Notes: generated by a model from the sequence alone, not told the origin. Positions 21,838 to 32,437 are shown, counted from the stretch's first letter. The stretch: 48,500 nucleotides of DNA from Prorocentrum cordatum (GCA_963575745.1 CAUYUJ010000869.1:201501-250000), one strand, 5' to 3'. Numbers and translations: made by a program.

Positions 21838-22012
21838 ATGTATGTATGTATGTATGTATGTATGTATTATGTATGTATTATGTATGTGTGTATGTACGTA
21901 TGTATGTATGTATGCATGCATGTATGTATATATGTTTGTTTGTATGTATGTATGTATGTATGTTTGTATGTATGTATGTCTATGCATATATATATATATA
22001 TGTATATATAGA
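21797..22012 (+). repeat. (TGTC)n-(TGTA)n-(TA)n compound microsatellite
   Basis: Ten TGTC/GTCT units (21797-21836) change abruptly to about 35 TGTA units with TGCA and TGTT variants (to ~21980), then a (TA)n tract at 21986-22000. The change from C to A at the fourth position suggests one array that mutated and re-expanded. Confidence 0.95.
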
Positions 22013-22269
22013 TCGGGCTATTCCGGCTAGCGTAAGACAGATGAGGTCGGGGCTGCTGGGGCTGGCGTAGCCCCAAATTTACGCAGAAACGGATACAGGT
22101 GGGCTAAGTTTCAGAAGCTATGCGTCAGCAAAGCTGACACAATCTGGCGCAAGCCAGGTTGATGCGCTCCCAGCAACCTAGGCCACGTCGCACCCAGGCC
22201 ACACGCCGAGGAAGTCGAACGACGGGTGAAAGTAAACTGCGGCCTGGCATAGGAACAGGACACCCCGCT

Positions 22270-22470
22270 GGAGGACATCCCACCCTCACCTGGCACGCCT
22301 CGCAATGATGCCTGCTAAGTGTTTCCTCTCGCCCAGGGCCCCGCCGAGCCGAAACCTCGCAGCAGTCCGACCCCTCTGGAACACATCCAACCCTCACCTG
22401 GCGGGCCTCGAGGTGGCGGTTGCTAGGTATCTCCTCTCGCCCAGGGCCCCGCCCAGCCGAGACCCTCCCA
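22270..22470 (+). repeat. Two-copy direct repeat, ~106-bp period
   Basis: Copies at about 22273-22357 and 22379-22465 share CCCTCACCTGG, GCCTCG, TTGCTAGGTAT-like and TCCTCTCGCCCAGGGCCCCG blocks, about 80% alike. No gene is recognised across 22013-23160. Confidence 0.7.
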
Positions 22471-23160
22471 GGGAGGCCCAGGCCGCTCGCCCGAGCCCAG
22501 CACCTTCTGCAGCTGGGCCCGGCCGAGCGACGGTCCAGCACGTCGGGAGCGGCCTGCGAGACTTCAAGAGGATCCTTAAATGTCATCGTGCTACCGGAAG
22601 TATTGCCCAAGAAGGAACGATTGAAATTTTCTGGCCTCGGCGAGCCTCGGCCACAAAGCGGCCCTCTGCCCTAGATCTACGGAATCGCCCATAATCCAGA
22701 GCCGCTCCTGAGCCGAAAGTGATCCTTCTTTCAGCGTCTTGGTTGTAGCGTTTGGACAGAAGTGCGAGCGCAACAACCACATCTCAAAGCACCACGGCCA
22801 CCACCGCTTGGGGTGCGTCGAACAGGGGGGCCCAGGAAGAGGGGGCGGCACAGAAAGGCCCGAGGCATTTGCGCGGGCCAGGGGGGAGGGGCAGGGAACG
22901 TGCCGAAAGAAGAAATGGGGCCACGGAACAAAGGAGAGAACCGCAGTGCGTGTCAAGCAGCGGCAAGTCGAGCCAAAAACGCCACCCGAGACGACAAACA
23001 ATACGCCGCACGAGCCGAGGCCACAGCCGGATCCGGAGCTCCCCGCAGATGGACAGGGCTCGCTGGCACGCCACAAGGGGCCCCACCGAAACACCCGGGG
23101 CCCCAAGAGAGCGCAGCCGCAACAGCGCCAAGTAGACAAGGCGCGACGGTCCCACCTTTC
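22471..23160. other. Unique GC-rich sequence, no gene recognised
   Basis: Open frames on both strands overlap and show no known motif. The right end borders the trinucleotide tract. Confidence 0.4.
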
Positions 23161-23172
23161 ACCGCCACCACC

Positions 23173-23218
<46 letters not shown>

Positions 23219-23270
23219 GCATCATCAGCATCAGCAGCATCATCAGCATCAGCATCAGCATCAGCATTAG

Positions 23271-23355
<85 letters not shown>

Positions 23356-23715
23356 GTCATCATCATCATCATCACCATCATCATCATCCTCATCATCGTC
23401 ACCATCGTCATCCTCATTGTCATCATGGCCATATGATACACCAAAATCGCCATCATCATCATCATCATCAGCATCAGCATCAGCATCATCATCACCATCA
23501 CCATCACCATCACCATCATCATCACCATCATCAGCATCCCAGTAATCACCATCAACAACATAATGTTCAATACCATCATGTTCATACTCCTCGTCCCCGT
23601 CCTCCTCCTCGACTCCCCTCAGTTCTCCTCCTCCACCGCCTTTCCCATCATTCGCCTCCTTGCTCTCCTCCTCCTCCTCCTTTCCCTCCTCCTCCTCTTT
23701 CTCCTCCTCCTCCTG
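23161..23715 (+). repeat. (CAC)n-(ATC)n-(TCC)n compound microsatellite
   Basis: CAC triplets (23163-23190) pass into ATC triplets with CAG interruptions (to ~23555), then into (TCC)n (23585-23715). The Asp-, Ser-, His- or Ile-rich open frames over it are translations of the repeat. Confidence 0.95.
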
Positions 23716-23884
23716 CAAGCACCAACGAAATCGAAGCGCTCGCAACGCGCCGACGCCCACACCCACTGATCAGCACGGGGACCAGGACGATGATGCACGC
23801 CATTGCAAACTCTGGCCGGCCAGCCCAGCGCCAGCGGCTGCTCAGCCCGCCGCGGCGCACAGCGCAGCGGCCAGACCGCGCGGT

Positions 23885-24154
23885 CTACCCCAAGGGCCGA
23901 CCGCAGCTATCGCGCCCCTTGGCGCGATGCAGCAATACGCTGAACTCAGCGCCCCACCGCTGCACGAGGCTGTTGGCCAGCGCCGCGGCGCGCTCCTCGC
24001 CCACCAGCTCTGTCTGGTCGGTGCTCTGCAGGGCAGAAGGTTTTTCTTCGTCCAGCCACCGCGGGAGCTCCTCCTCCTCCTCCTCCTCCTCATCCCTCTC
24101 CTCCTCCTCCTCCTCCTCCTCGTCACCTTCCTCTCCCTGCTCCTTGCCATCCTC
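23885..24154 (-). CDS. Probable terminal exon with glutamate run, unknown protein
   Basis: On the minus strand an acceptor (GGGATTAG) is followed in frame by EDGKEQGEEGDEEEE, a mixed Glu run encoded by the (GGA)n tract, then ELPRWLDEEKPSALQSTD, QTELVGEERAAALANSL, VQRWGAEFSVLLHRAKGR and a TAG at 23885. The second half looks like real protein: amphipathic helices and balanced composition, with no tandem structure. 89 residues. The TAG inside the acceptor shows the frame cannot extend upstream, as expected for an exon. No family is recognised, and earlier exons were not found. Confidence 0.4.
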   Translation of the reverse strand, partial: EDGKEQGEEGDEEEEEEEERDEEEEEEEELPRWLDEEKPSALQSTDQTELVGEERAAALANSLVQRWGAEFSVLLHRAKGRDSCGRPLG

Positions 24155-24389
24155 CTAATCCCCCACTTCTCCTCTTCTTCCTCATCCTCCTTCATCCTCC
24201 ACAGCCTTTCTCCTCTGTCGCCCCCTGGATGTCCTCATGCCCCTTTGTCTCGTCATTATCCTGCTCCTCCTTCTGCATCTTGTTTCTGCATAAATAAAGA
24301 ATCCGGCGTGTCGCACCCCAGAAGTGTCGGTAGGGCGGGCCGCGCGTCCCGCCTGAGTCTTCCTCGCCTTGCATGATCTAGAACCTTGA

Positions 24390-25590
24390 AGCTTGCAGCA
24401 ACGTCGGGGATGCATGGAGGTCGCTTCGAAAAAATGGGCGCCTCAGCGCCGCGCGCAGTCGTCTTGAAAGTTTGCAGCAATTTCACAGATGGAGGGCGGC
24501 TGACTCTCAAAATGTTGCTCTCGCCTCAACGCCGCGCACACTCGTCTCAGAAGTGTGCAACAAATTAACGGATGGAGGGTGGACCACTGTCAACATGGAC
24601 TTCTCGCCGTAGCGCCGTGCACTCTCGTTTGTAAGAGCTTCACATATGGAGGGCGGCTGACGTTCAAAATGTTGTTCTCGCCATAGCGCCGCGCCCACTC
24701 GTCGCCAACAGTTGCAACAGCTTTACGGATGGCGGGCGGCTGGATTTCAACATGTGGCTTTCGAAGTAGCGCCGCACATACTCGTCTCAAAAATTCGCAG
24801 CACCTTCACGGATGGAGGGCGGGCCGCTTTCAGAATGGGCCTCTCGCCGAAGCGCCGCGCACACTCGCCTTCAAAGGTTGTAACAGTTTCACGGGTAATG
24901 GAGATGAGGCGGTCTTAGACATGTGGTTCTCGGCCCAGCGCTGCGCAACCGCGTCACGGATGGAGGGCGGATCCTTTTCAAAATGAGGCTCTCGCCAGAG
25001 CGCCGCGCACACTCGTTTAAAAAAGTCGCAACAACTTCACAGATGGAGGGCGGGTGGCTTTCAATATGTGACTTTCGCCTTAGCGCCGCGCGCACTCGTC
25101 TTAAAGTGCAACCGATTCCCGGATGGCGGGGAGGCGGCTTTCAGCATGGGGTTCTCGCCGCAGCACCTTGCAGCCGCTTCATGGGTGGAGGGGCGGCTCT
25201 TTGTTCAGAAGGTATGACTCACCGTAGCGCCGCGAACACCACGTGTTTGCGACAATTTCACTCATGGAGGGAAGGGCTCACCATATCGTTCTCGCCTCAG
25301 CGCCGCGCACCTTCGGCTCAGAAGTCTGCAACGGTTTCAAAGATGGTCAAGAGGCATTCTCAGAATGCTGCTCTGGCCGGAGCGCCACGTAAGTTCTTCA
25401 TGTAATTCTTCAATAGCTTCACGGATGGAGGTCGGTTCCTTTTCAAAGTGGGGTTCTCTCCCTAGCGCCGCGAACATTCGGCCCGACTTGCTGCAGCAGC
25501 TGTGAGGATTGAGCACTGCTCGATTTTAAGATTAGGCTCTCGCCTCAACGCCGCGCGCAACCGCTTTCAACTGCAACGTATAGCAAGATG
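24390..25590 (+). repeat. 83-bp satellite array, forward orientation
   Basis: About thirteen units with a consensus of TTCACGGATGGAGGGCGG, TTTCAAAATG, CTCTCGCC, AGCGCCGCGCACACTCGTCT and GTTGCAACA. The GGATGG anchor recurs at 24488, 24571, 24728 and 24811, steps of 83 or a multiple, with one shortened unit (~74 bp) at 24571-24645. Units are roughly 70-85% alike and decay towards 25590. Short minus-strand frames such as ARRYGEKSMLTVVHPPSV are products of the repeat. Confidence 0.85.
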
Positions 25591-26127
25591 GAGGGCTGCT
25601 GCGGAGGTATCCTCTGAAACTCCGGTGAGTTGATAAGAGCGGATCTTCAACGCACGCGAGGCTGCACGGATCTATGGAAGCTCTTTCTATGGACTGGAGC
25701 TGTCGCTTGGAATTTCTTCGAAACTCAGAAGCGCAAATGTAGACCTGCGCAACCGTTACACGGATAGGGGGCGGTCCTTCTCCAGATTGGTGATATCGCT
25801 GGACGCCCCATTGAACTGTATGATGACGTGTTCGCGCTCATGATTACGCGTCAGAAGGATTCAGGGCAATTCCTGCTCAAAGCGGGGCCCTCGCCCAAAA
25901 CGCAGACCCACCTGTGCTGGTATTTCAAGGGAGCGCTTCTTGAAGCGGGGGGAGGACTTGTAGGCGCGTGTGCGAAAGGGGTGCGGGAAGGGAGGGTGTA
26001 TTGCAGCACCGCTTTTGCAATATTTAGCTCGCTCTCCTCATCCTATGCCTCAACTCACATGTGCTCGTCCTTTCCTCAGAGCCTCTTTTCCTTTCCACAT
26101 TTCCGATCACACCAGACACTATCCACC
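25591..26127. other. Unique sequence after the 83-bp satellite
   Basis: Traces of the satellite (for example ACACGGATAGGGGGCGG at ~25756) persist to about 25900. No gene is recognised. Confidence 0.4.
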
Positions 26128-26515
26128 ACTCCTCCTCCTCCTCCTCCTCCTCCTCCTCCTCCTCCTTCTCATCATCATCATCACCATCATCATCACCATC
26201 GTCATCGCCGCTATCACCACCATCAGCAGCAACAGCATCATCACCGCCACCACCACCTTCATAATCATACCCATCAGCATCATAATCGTCAACATCATCA
26301 TCATCAATATCATCATCAGCAGCATCATAATCATAATCACCATCATTATCATCACCACAAGTATCAACATCTTCTTCTTCGTCCACATCATCATCATCAT
26401 CATCATCACCATCACCATCACCATCACCATCATCATCATCATCACCATCATCGTCATCGGCATCGGCATAGTCGTCGTCATCATCAACATCATCACCATC
26501 AACGTAGTAGTGATA
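26128..26515 (+). repeat. (TCC)n-(ATC)n microsatellite, strongly interrupted
   Basis: TCC triplets to ~26165, then ATC triplets with CAG, CAC, GTC and ATA interruptions to ~26515. It is followed by an AT-richer patch (AATAATAATCATAATAG) to 26600. Confidence 0.9.
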
Positions 26516-26667
26516 CTACGAATTAAAATAACAATACGAATAATCGTCCTAAGAATACGGAAAATAATAATCATAATAGCAGTGAAAACACTAATCATAA
26601 TAACTTTATATGCGTATAGAGTGCAGCGGCAACGGCCTCCGGAAATCCATCCGACCGATAAACCGAT

Positions 26668-26968
26668 AAACCGATGAAAATTGATCGGTTGAGAGGTTTA
26701 TCGGCAAATTGACCGATCAACCGATATGATTATACCGTTTTATCGGTTGATAAACCGGTAAACCGATCAACCGATAACTTTTATCTGCGAACATAGAGGC
26801 GATGGCCAGCGCACTCTCTTTCTCTTCGTCGGTTTATCGGTTTATCGGTTTATCGGCTCATCGGGTGACTGGCTGGTTTAATTCCGCTGGGGGCAACCCT
26901 GAAGAGTCGACCCTTGCGCCGCATATCGATTTACCGGTTCATCGGTTTATCGGTTTATCGGCCGGTTG
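26668..26968. repeat. ACCGATAA / TTATCGGT cluster, copy 1
   Basis: The octamer ACCGATAA and its complement recur more than fifteen times in two blocks (26668-26780 and 26828-26962). Because both orientations are present, the DNA can fold into long hairpins. The module around ACCGATATGATTATACC...TTATCGGTTGATAAACC reappears at 37700-37735. Confidence 0.85.
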
Positions 26969-27115
26969 TCAGGCTCCCGCCGCGACGACAACGGCTCTGG
27001 GGCGGCTCTCCCTGATCAGCGTGAGTTTTGTGATTCGCTCTAGTGCGGACGGAGTTCCGCAGGGGTCCGAGCTTCTCCCGTTGCATACGATGATCAGCGT
27101 GGTAGTGTAGGCCCT

Positions 27116-27238
27116 GCGAGGGTCTCAGGCGACAGTGGCCGAGCCAACCTGGGGCAGGGCATATCCGAGGTCAGATCTCTTAGGATGTTTAAGGCGAAAG
27201 TGGCCTGAGCATTCAGCTCAGGGCATCTCAGAACCGAG
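27116..27238 (+). repeat. 65-bp satellite, left arm (about two units)
   Basis: Anchors GCGACAGTGGCC (27129) and GCGAAAGTGGCC (27194) are exactly 65 bp apart. The unit also has GGGGCAGGGCAT and GGATGT. The array stops at CATCTCAGAACCG, directly before the LINE poly(T), and resumes on the other side of the LINE. Confidence 0.85.
27224..27236 (+). repeat. Target-site duplication, left copy
   Basis: CATCTCAGAACCG, two bases before the T9 tract that marks the LINE 3' end. An identical 13-mer follows the spliced leader at 33785-33797. Confidence 0.75.
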
Positions 27239-27417
27239 TTTTTTTTTCCATGCTCGGGCCATACGCACGCGTCTCTGGCCAGTCACCCTCCAGGCGGGGT
27301 GGCCCGACGGTGCCTGGGCGTGCCGAATGGCGGGGACCCAGGACAGAGACCGTCAGGCGGGTTGCCCCTCGCAAGCACGCAGCACCGCCGAGATGGCGGT
27401 GGGGCTTGGACGGGGGC

Positions 27418-28499
27418 TTAGTCCGACTCGTCCTCGCCGAAACCCACAGGAGGGATGAGCGGTTCCCCATCCTCCTCTTGGCGCCTGCTGGAGTGCTGCT
27501 GGCGCGCTCGTCCTGCCTCGGACCGCTGTGGGCGAGGCGCAGGGCGTGGGGTCGGCTGGCTCGGGAGCGGCATCGCAGCGCGCGCTGCTGCTTTCTCTCT
27601 CTGCGCGCGCTGCTGCCTTTGAATTTCTGCGGTATTGTACCGCTCGGACTCTGAAGCAAAAAGGCGCAATGTGGGATGCTTGCCATCCAATAGACGATTT
27701 CTCACATTCGCACGTCCGCCACTCTTGGGAGGCCGTCCAGGACAGGTGGCGGGCAAACCTCTGAAAGCATACTGGGCATAGCGCCCACAGACTAAACAAA
27801 AGACAACTGGCACGGCAAAATGCGCGATTGCCATCTGGTGGCTGGCATGGATAGCTTCTAGGCCGCGCCTGAATGCGCTGGCCAGTGGCTGGCATGCCTG
27901 CCTCTCACGTGCGACAGCGGCCTTATAGGATCGGGCGTACGTAAAACATGCTCTGCACCTGCACGGTATCGGCCCCTGAAGAACCTCCCAGTCGTGCACG
28001 ACGATGGTGGCCTGAACCTTACAGGGCAGAGCGGCTCTCTCGCTCTTGTGCCTATTGCGCTGGCACAAGGCAAGAACTCTGGGTGCATATAAACCAATCG
28101 CTCGAGCGGCCTCGATCTTGCGTTGCAGCTCCTGCAGCGCTGTCGGGTTGAAACTTGGGTGACAGTCCACAGCCACCTTCGCCATCTTGTCCGCTGCAGC
28201 ATTGATCTCCGCAGCAAGTCTGGCCTCTCCAGCCAATGAATGCATATCCTGATGGCTCTTGACCTTAGAGGCCGTCTCGAGATGATGTCTGCTGTCCCGC
28301 GCAAGCGCAAGCTTGTGCAGGCCTGAATACTTAAGCTTACTGCTGAGACGTGTCGGCAGTGGCCTAGCGTGCTGGTCGAGGACCGCTTTGCAGTCCACCC
28401 AGGTCTTCGAGGGTTTGGTGAGGGCCTCCTGGAGAACCAGGAAGCCCATGTGCTCCCCAGCCTGAGAAGTCTGGGGAAGGTTCGCAGCAACAGCGCCAT
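27418..28499 (-). CDS. LINE ORF2 C-terminal part: RNase H remainder and basic tail
   Basis: This continues ORF2 in another frame after a one-base slip in the A4 run at 28500-28503. It supplies the rest of an RNase H domain: Glu in MGFLVLQEAL, Asp in KTWVDCKAVL, and the final helix VKSHQD...EINAAADKMAKVA with the conserved H-x-D and N-x-x-A-D. With GTDGSC before the slip, all four acidic positions are present. About 250 further residues carry cysteine pairs (CRCRACF, CLVCGRYAQYAF) that may bind nucleic acid, then a Gln/Arg/Pro-rich tail ending GEDESD and TAA at 27418. RNase H would remove template RNA during target-primed reverse transcription. Confidence 0.7.
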
Positions 28500-31400
28500 A
28501 AAAGGAGGCCTCTGGGGCCCCTACTGTAAGCCACTACCGAGAACGTCGCTCTGTCTAGCTCCGCTATGCCTGTCTTGGTGCACGACCCGTCGGTTCCCGT
28601 GAGCCCCCCGAAGTGCGGTACCGTGTCTGGCTGACCGTCGTGTCTGACGAATCGAACGATGGGCTTCTCTCTGGGCAGCGGAAAATCATCATGCTGTTCC
28701 CCTGGGTGCTCGAAGAGACCGAAGCAGTACAGGGGGCTATTCTCTGGCGCCTCCAGCGCGGCCTGCAGCACGTCTGGCGGCAGCAGCTCGGTCCTGAGGG
28801 CAACTACCTCTGGATGCTGACAAGAAAAGAGACGATGGTGTATGGTGCCCCCGAAGACTTTACAGAGCGGGCACTCGTTAGGCACGTCGTAGCCTAGCTG
28901 AGCGAGTTTTTCTTCGGTCCACCATCCCTGGACCACAAGGGTTTGGAGAATGGCCTTAAACCTGGGGGGGAGCTTCTTGCTTTTGGGGGAAAGCAAGGCA
29001 CGAACAACGTCAAAACACACCCTCTTCATGGGGGTTGGGCTGGGTATGCTCTTAGCTGCAATCGTTTCCCATCTCCTCTGGCATCCTCGGTGCAGCAAGT
29101 CGGAAAGCAGGCTCGGCGAGGTGTCAGTGAGCCTGACCGCCCTGCCAAAGTGGTCCTGCAGCGTGAAAGCGGATGTGAAACTCCAGCCAATTCGGTGAAG
29201 CGCATGGGCCGCCGCACTGAGTGGTCCTCGCACGGCGTTATAACACAATTGTCCTGTTGGCTGCACGTTGTTATAAATCTGCTTGAGCTCGAGAAGTCCG
29301 AGGGTCCCTGGGGTCACGTATTTGCCAAGGGTGGTGTTCCACACTTCCTGGGCCCACCTGAGGACAGGCCCTAAGGCCCAACGGTCGGCCCTGGACCCCG
29401 TGAGGGCGAAGGCCGCACTCCTGGATTTCTTGGAGGAGCAGGGGGTAATTTGCGCAATCTCCAGAGACTGCAGCATATACAAGGACTTGTTGCTGAGGCC
29501 GTCAACGGCGGCCCCGAAGGCCCCAGCTGGGAGGAGCCCAGCGGTGTCAATCTTGCGACATCTTTGGCCAGCGGTAGCAGTTAGCTTACGCGGGCGTTGC
29601 CCTCTGACCACCGCGGTCCTGAGCCTGACCTTGCGCTTGGCGGCAGCGCCGTTGCAACCGAAAGACTTACCAGCAGCAAAATCGCAACCTAAGTTAGTGG
29701 CGACCGCTTGGAGCTTGCCCCCCGAGGCCCCAAGGGCCGACGTGAGGAGCCTGGCTAACGACACCGACGACGCAACGACCGCTCCTTTGTGAACCGCTAT
29801 CCTGGCTTCTAGGTCTATCTCGATGAGACGGGCAAACTCCTTGGCGGCACTGACAACACGCTTGAGCACCCTGACCGCGGTGCCGTGACAGGTGATGGAC
29901 AGGTCATCCAAATAGAAATCGAAATAGACAGCCGAGTGCAGCGAAGTAATTCGCAGGAAAGCGTCAAAACAATAGATCCTGACATAAAGGATGCAGAAAG
30001 AACAGCCCGCCACTATGCCGTTGGTGGCCGCTATAGGCTGAGCCACACAACGCTTCCACGCTATGTGCCTCCACGAGCCGTAACCTGCAAGGTGATATGC
30101 GAGCAGAGTCTCAGGAAAACCTAATGCGAGCGCTCGAGCCCGCAATTTGTTGCGCTTGAAGCGCTCGAAGAAAGCCTCCATATCCCAGAGAACACCAGCA
30201 GAGGCCCCTCCGCCCGAGACGGCCCCTTCAGCTCTGAGACTCTGCCGCCATACCACGTCGACTGGTGATCTGCCTGCGCCGCAGGCAAACCAAGAGTAGT
30301 CGTGCTTAGCTATCCAGTCCTGGGCGAAATGCAAGCGCAGCTTGCCTGTGATTCTGTACATCATGGGAAAGATGCCGATGGGCCTGTAGCCGCCAGTGAC
30401 TTTGCGGAGGAGCGCCACGAGGACCCACTGGAGCTGCCCTGGAAGCTCCCCTAGAACCTCGGAGATGTAGATGAGTCTGGCAAAGGCCTCAAGGGCCTCA
30501 TCAGATAACATACTAAGGTGCCTCATGTGGAACCCGTCGAGGGAGACGGCCGAGGACTTGGAGTAACTCTTGGAGAGGTCCCTGAGAGCTTCTACTGAGG
30601 GGATCCCGATGGGCTCGTGGAGGTTGTTGTCCCTGTGGAGGGGCTCGACCGAGGGCTCCCAAAAGTTCCCGAACTTGGCCTTGTAGGTGTCCAGGGTGCC
30701 CTGTATGGAGGCTGTGAGCTTACCCTCGATGACCACCGTGTCAGGCTCCCATTTGGTACGCTCCTTAATGAACTTGTGTGCGGCCTTGGCCCCCTTGTCG
30801 AGGGCCTCGTCAACCCACTCCTTCCAAGAGCTGGCGTTGGCTGACCGCACATCTGAAATGACCTTCTTGGCGCATGCGTCAGCTCTGGCCTTGAACGAGA
30901 GCAGCTGCGCGACCGTGGCAGCTATCTTGCTGCAACAAAAAGCTTCGGCCTCGAAATCAGCGTGCAAGGGCATGATATAATGCTGTATATCTTTGATGAG
31001 CGTGCGCGTGCACTCGTTCTGCATCACATGCTGCGGCTTGGCACGCACCACACGGGAAATAAGATCGAATACTGCTGGCCTAGATTCTCTGCCAATCACC
31101 TTCCCCACATTCCTTTCCTCCTCCTCATCCAAGTAGCAAACGAGGCGGTGCATGCGTGTGGCAATCCAGCTCGGCGCTGTGGGGAGGAGACCGTACTGCT
31201 TGTGAGCTCTCTCGTTCTTGGTGACTGCTCTGAGTACTGGCTGGGGGGCTCTCGCTCTCAAGCCTAACGACTTGCGCTCGCGAATCTTGGTGGCCGTCCG
31301 CCGCGCTAGCTCGAGCTCGGCGGCGCTGGCCCAGTGCGCGTAGGCCGAGGCGAAGCCTTCTCGCAACACTGCCTTGTGACGGTGGCCTAAAGCAGAGATA

Positions 31401-32437
31401 AGCCTACTTATGTGGTCTAAAACTTTATCCCAAGAAACGGTGCTAGGATGCACGATATCCTCATCCTCCTCATCCCTGTCGAATGAGGAGGGGAGGGCGG
31501 GTATAGCGGGGAATTGAAGGACCTTGACCTCTCCAAAATCTGGCGGCAGATCCAGCACAACAGGGAAGTGCGGCCTAGCATCCCAGTCGAAATCGACGTC
31601 AATGTCTCGCACAGCGTTGGCAAGCTGCTGCTCAACAATGAACATGTCTATGACTGAACCGCTGGCTGTGCAGGTGCCCATCGAGCAAACCGGCGCGAAG
31701 AGCTGACCCTTGATATAATTGCAGAACTCCGAATGCTCAAGCTGGTCCTGAGCAATATTGAAGTCTCCTGCTATGATGTACTGCAGCCCCGAAACCTTGA
31801 CCAGATCGGCTATGGCCTCGAGGATGGCGACATTGTCTGGCGAGAGTCCCTGACTCACGTGCCCATGCAAAGCTAGACAGAGGATGCCCGAGGTCTGGGG
31901 GAACTCCACAACGACTCCAATGACTCGGTGTGGCACCAAAATACCTCCAGGGGGCCCCACGGGTTCCTCCAGAGTGTAGCACCCAAGATCGTCGGCCACG
32001 AAGATGGCGACCCCAGCTGACGAACCTACATCCCCTAAACCGTTCGTTGAGGGGGCAAAAGAGGCAGTGGCAACCGACGGGGCCCAAAAACTCTTCCAGC
32101 CGTGCCTAGTGGCCCAGTCTGAGGCCTCGGCAATGCTTAAATCTGACACAAGGTGCACCTCCTGAGCAAACAAAACTTTGGTGGGTCCCCACGCAAGCTC
32201 GAGGAGGCGCTTCTTGAGGGAGCCCCAAGAGGACCCATTGAAAGACTCAAAACGGGTGCATTGAGGAGAGGAGGAGTGAGGAGAAGTAGGAAAGGCCTTC
32301 CCAGCACTGGCATATGCTGGTGAGGCCGCTGGCGAAACTGGCTGGCAGTCAGCTTCAGTCCAAGAGGCACCGCACGTCACTGTAGCACGGCGCTCTGTCG
32401 ATGCTGTTGATAGGGTCGACTTGGGGCCGTTACCCAT
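28364..32437 (-). CDS. LINE ORF2: APE endonuclease and reverse transcriptase
   Basis: 1357 codons from the ATG at 32437, which overlaps the ORF1 stop (ATGGGTAA). Residues ~60-300 form an apurinic-type endonuclease: FNG (N67), QE (E93), GDFN (D225, N227), SVIDMF (D264) and RPHFPVV (H290). Residues ~620-880 form reverse transcriptase: LWDMEAFFERF (motif A, D752), NGIVAGCSF (motif B) and FYLDDLS (motif C, YLDD at 842-845). A zinc finger CPLCKVFGGTIHHRLFSC follows, then the start of RNase H (GTDGSCTKTG). The true frame leaves at ~28500; the last ~45 codons to 28364 are read in the wrong frame. Upstream of 32437 the frame is open to 33553 but is only the shadow of ORF1. Confidence 0.88.
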   Translation of the reverse strand: MGNGPKSTLSTASTERRATVTCGASWTEADCQPVSPAASPAYASAGKAFPTSPHSSSPQCTRFESFNGSSWGSLKKRLLELAWGPTKVLFAQEVHLVSDLSIAEASDWATRHGWKSFWAPSVATASFAPSTNGLGDVGSSAGVAIFVADDLGCYTLEEPVGPPGGILVPHRVIGVVVEFPQTSGILCLALHGHVSQGLSPDNVAILEAIADLVKVSGLQYIIAGDFNIAQDQLEHSEFCNYIKGQLFAPVCSMGTCTASGSVIDMFIVEQQLANAVRDIDVDFDWDARPHFPVVLDLPPDFGEVKVLQFPAIPALPSSFDRDEEDEDIVHPSTVSWDKVLDHISRLISALGHRHKAVLREGFASAYAHWASAAELELARRTATKIRERKSLGLRARAPQPVLRAVTKNERAHKQYGLLPTAPSWIATRMHRLVCYLDEEEERNVGKVIGRESRPAVFDLISRVVRAKPQHVMQNECTRTLIKDIQHYIMPLHADFEAEAFCCSKIAATVAQLLSFKARADACAKKVISDVRSANASSWKEWVDEALDKGAKAAHKFIKERTKWEPDTVVIEGKLTASIQGTLDTYKAKFGNFWEPSVEPLHRDNNLHEPIGIPSVEALRDLSKSYSKSSAVSLDGFHMRHLSMLSDEALEAFARLIYISEVLGELPGQLQWVLVALLRKVTGGYRPIGIFPMMYRITGKLRLHFAQDWIAKHDYSWFACGAGRSPVDVVWRQSLRAEGAVSGGGASAGVLWDMEAFFERFKRNKLRARALALGFPETLLAYHLAGYGSWRHIAWKRCVAQPIAATNGIVAGCSFCILYVRIYCFDAFLRITSLHSAVYFDFYLDDLSITCHGTAVRVLKRVVSAAKEFARLIEIDLEARIAVHKGAVVASSVSLARLLTSALGASGGKLQAVATNLGCDFAAGKSFGCNGAAAKRKVRLRTAVVRGQRPRKLTATAGQRCRKIDTAGLLPAGAFGAAVDGLSNKSLYMLQSLEIAQITPCSSKKSRSAAFALTGSRADRWALGPVLRWAQEVWNTTLGKYVTPGTLGLLELKQIYNNVQPTGQLCYNAVRGPLSAAAHALHRIGWSFTSAFTLQDHFGRAVRLTDTSPSLLSDLLHRGCQRRWETIAAKSIPSPTPMKRVCFDVVRALLSPKSKKLPPRFKAILQTLVVQGWWTEEKLAQLGYDVPNECPLCKVFGGTIHHRLFSCQHPEVVALRTELLPPDVLQAALEAPENSPLYCFGLFEHPGEQHDDFPLPREKPIVRFVRHDGQPDTVPHFGGLTGTDGSCTKTGIAELDRATFSVVAYSRGPRGLLLWRCCCEPSPDFSGWGAHGLPGSPGGPHQTLEDLGGLQSGPRPAR

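Noticed and set aside
22591-23766. 391-codon minus-strand frame rich in Asp
   Set aside because: Its centre is the (ATC)n tract read backwards, and the flanks have no domain.
24390-25405. Series of 60-85 codon minus-strand frames with similar sequence
   Set aside because: They repeat with the 83-bp satellite and are not maintained across units.
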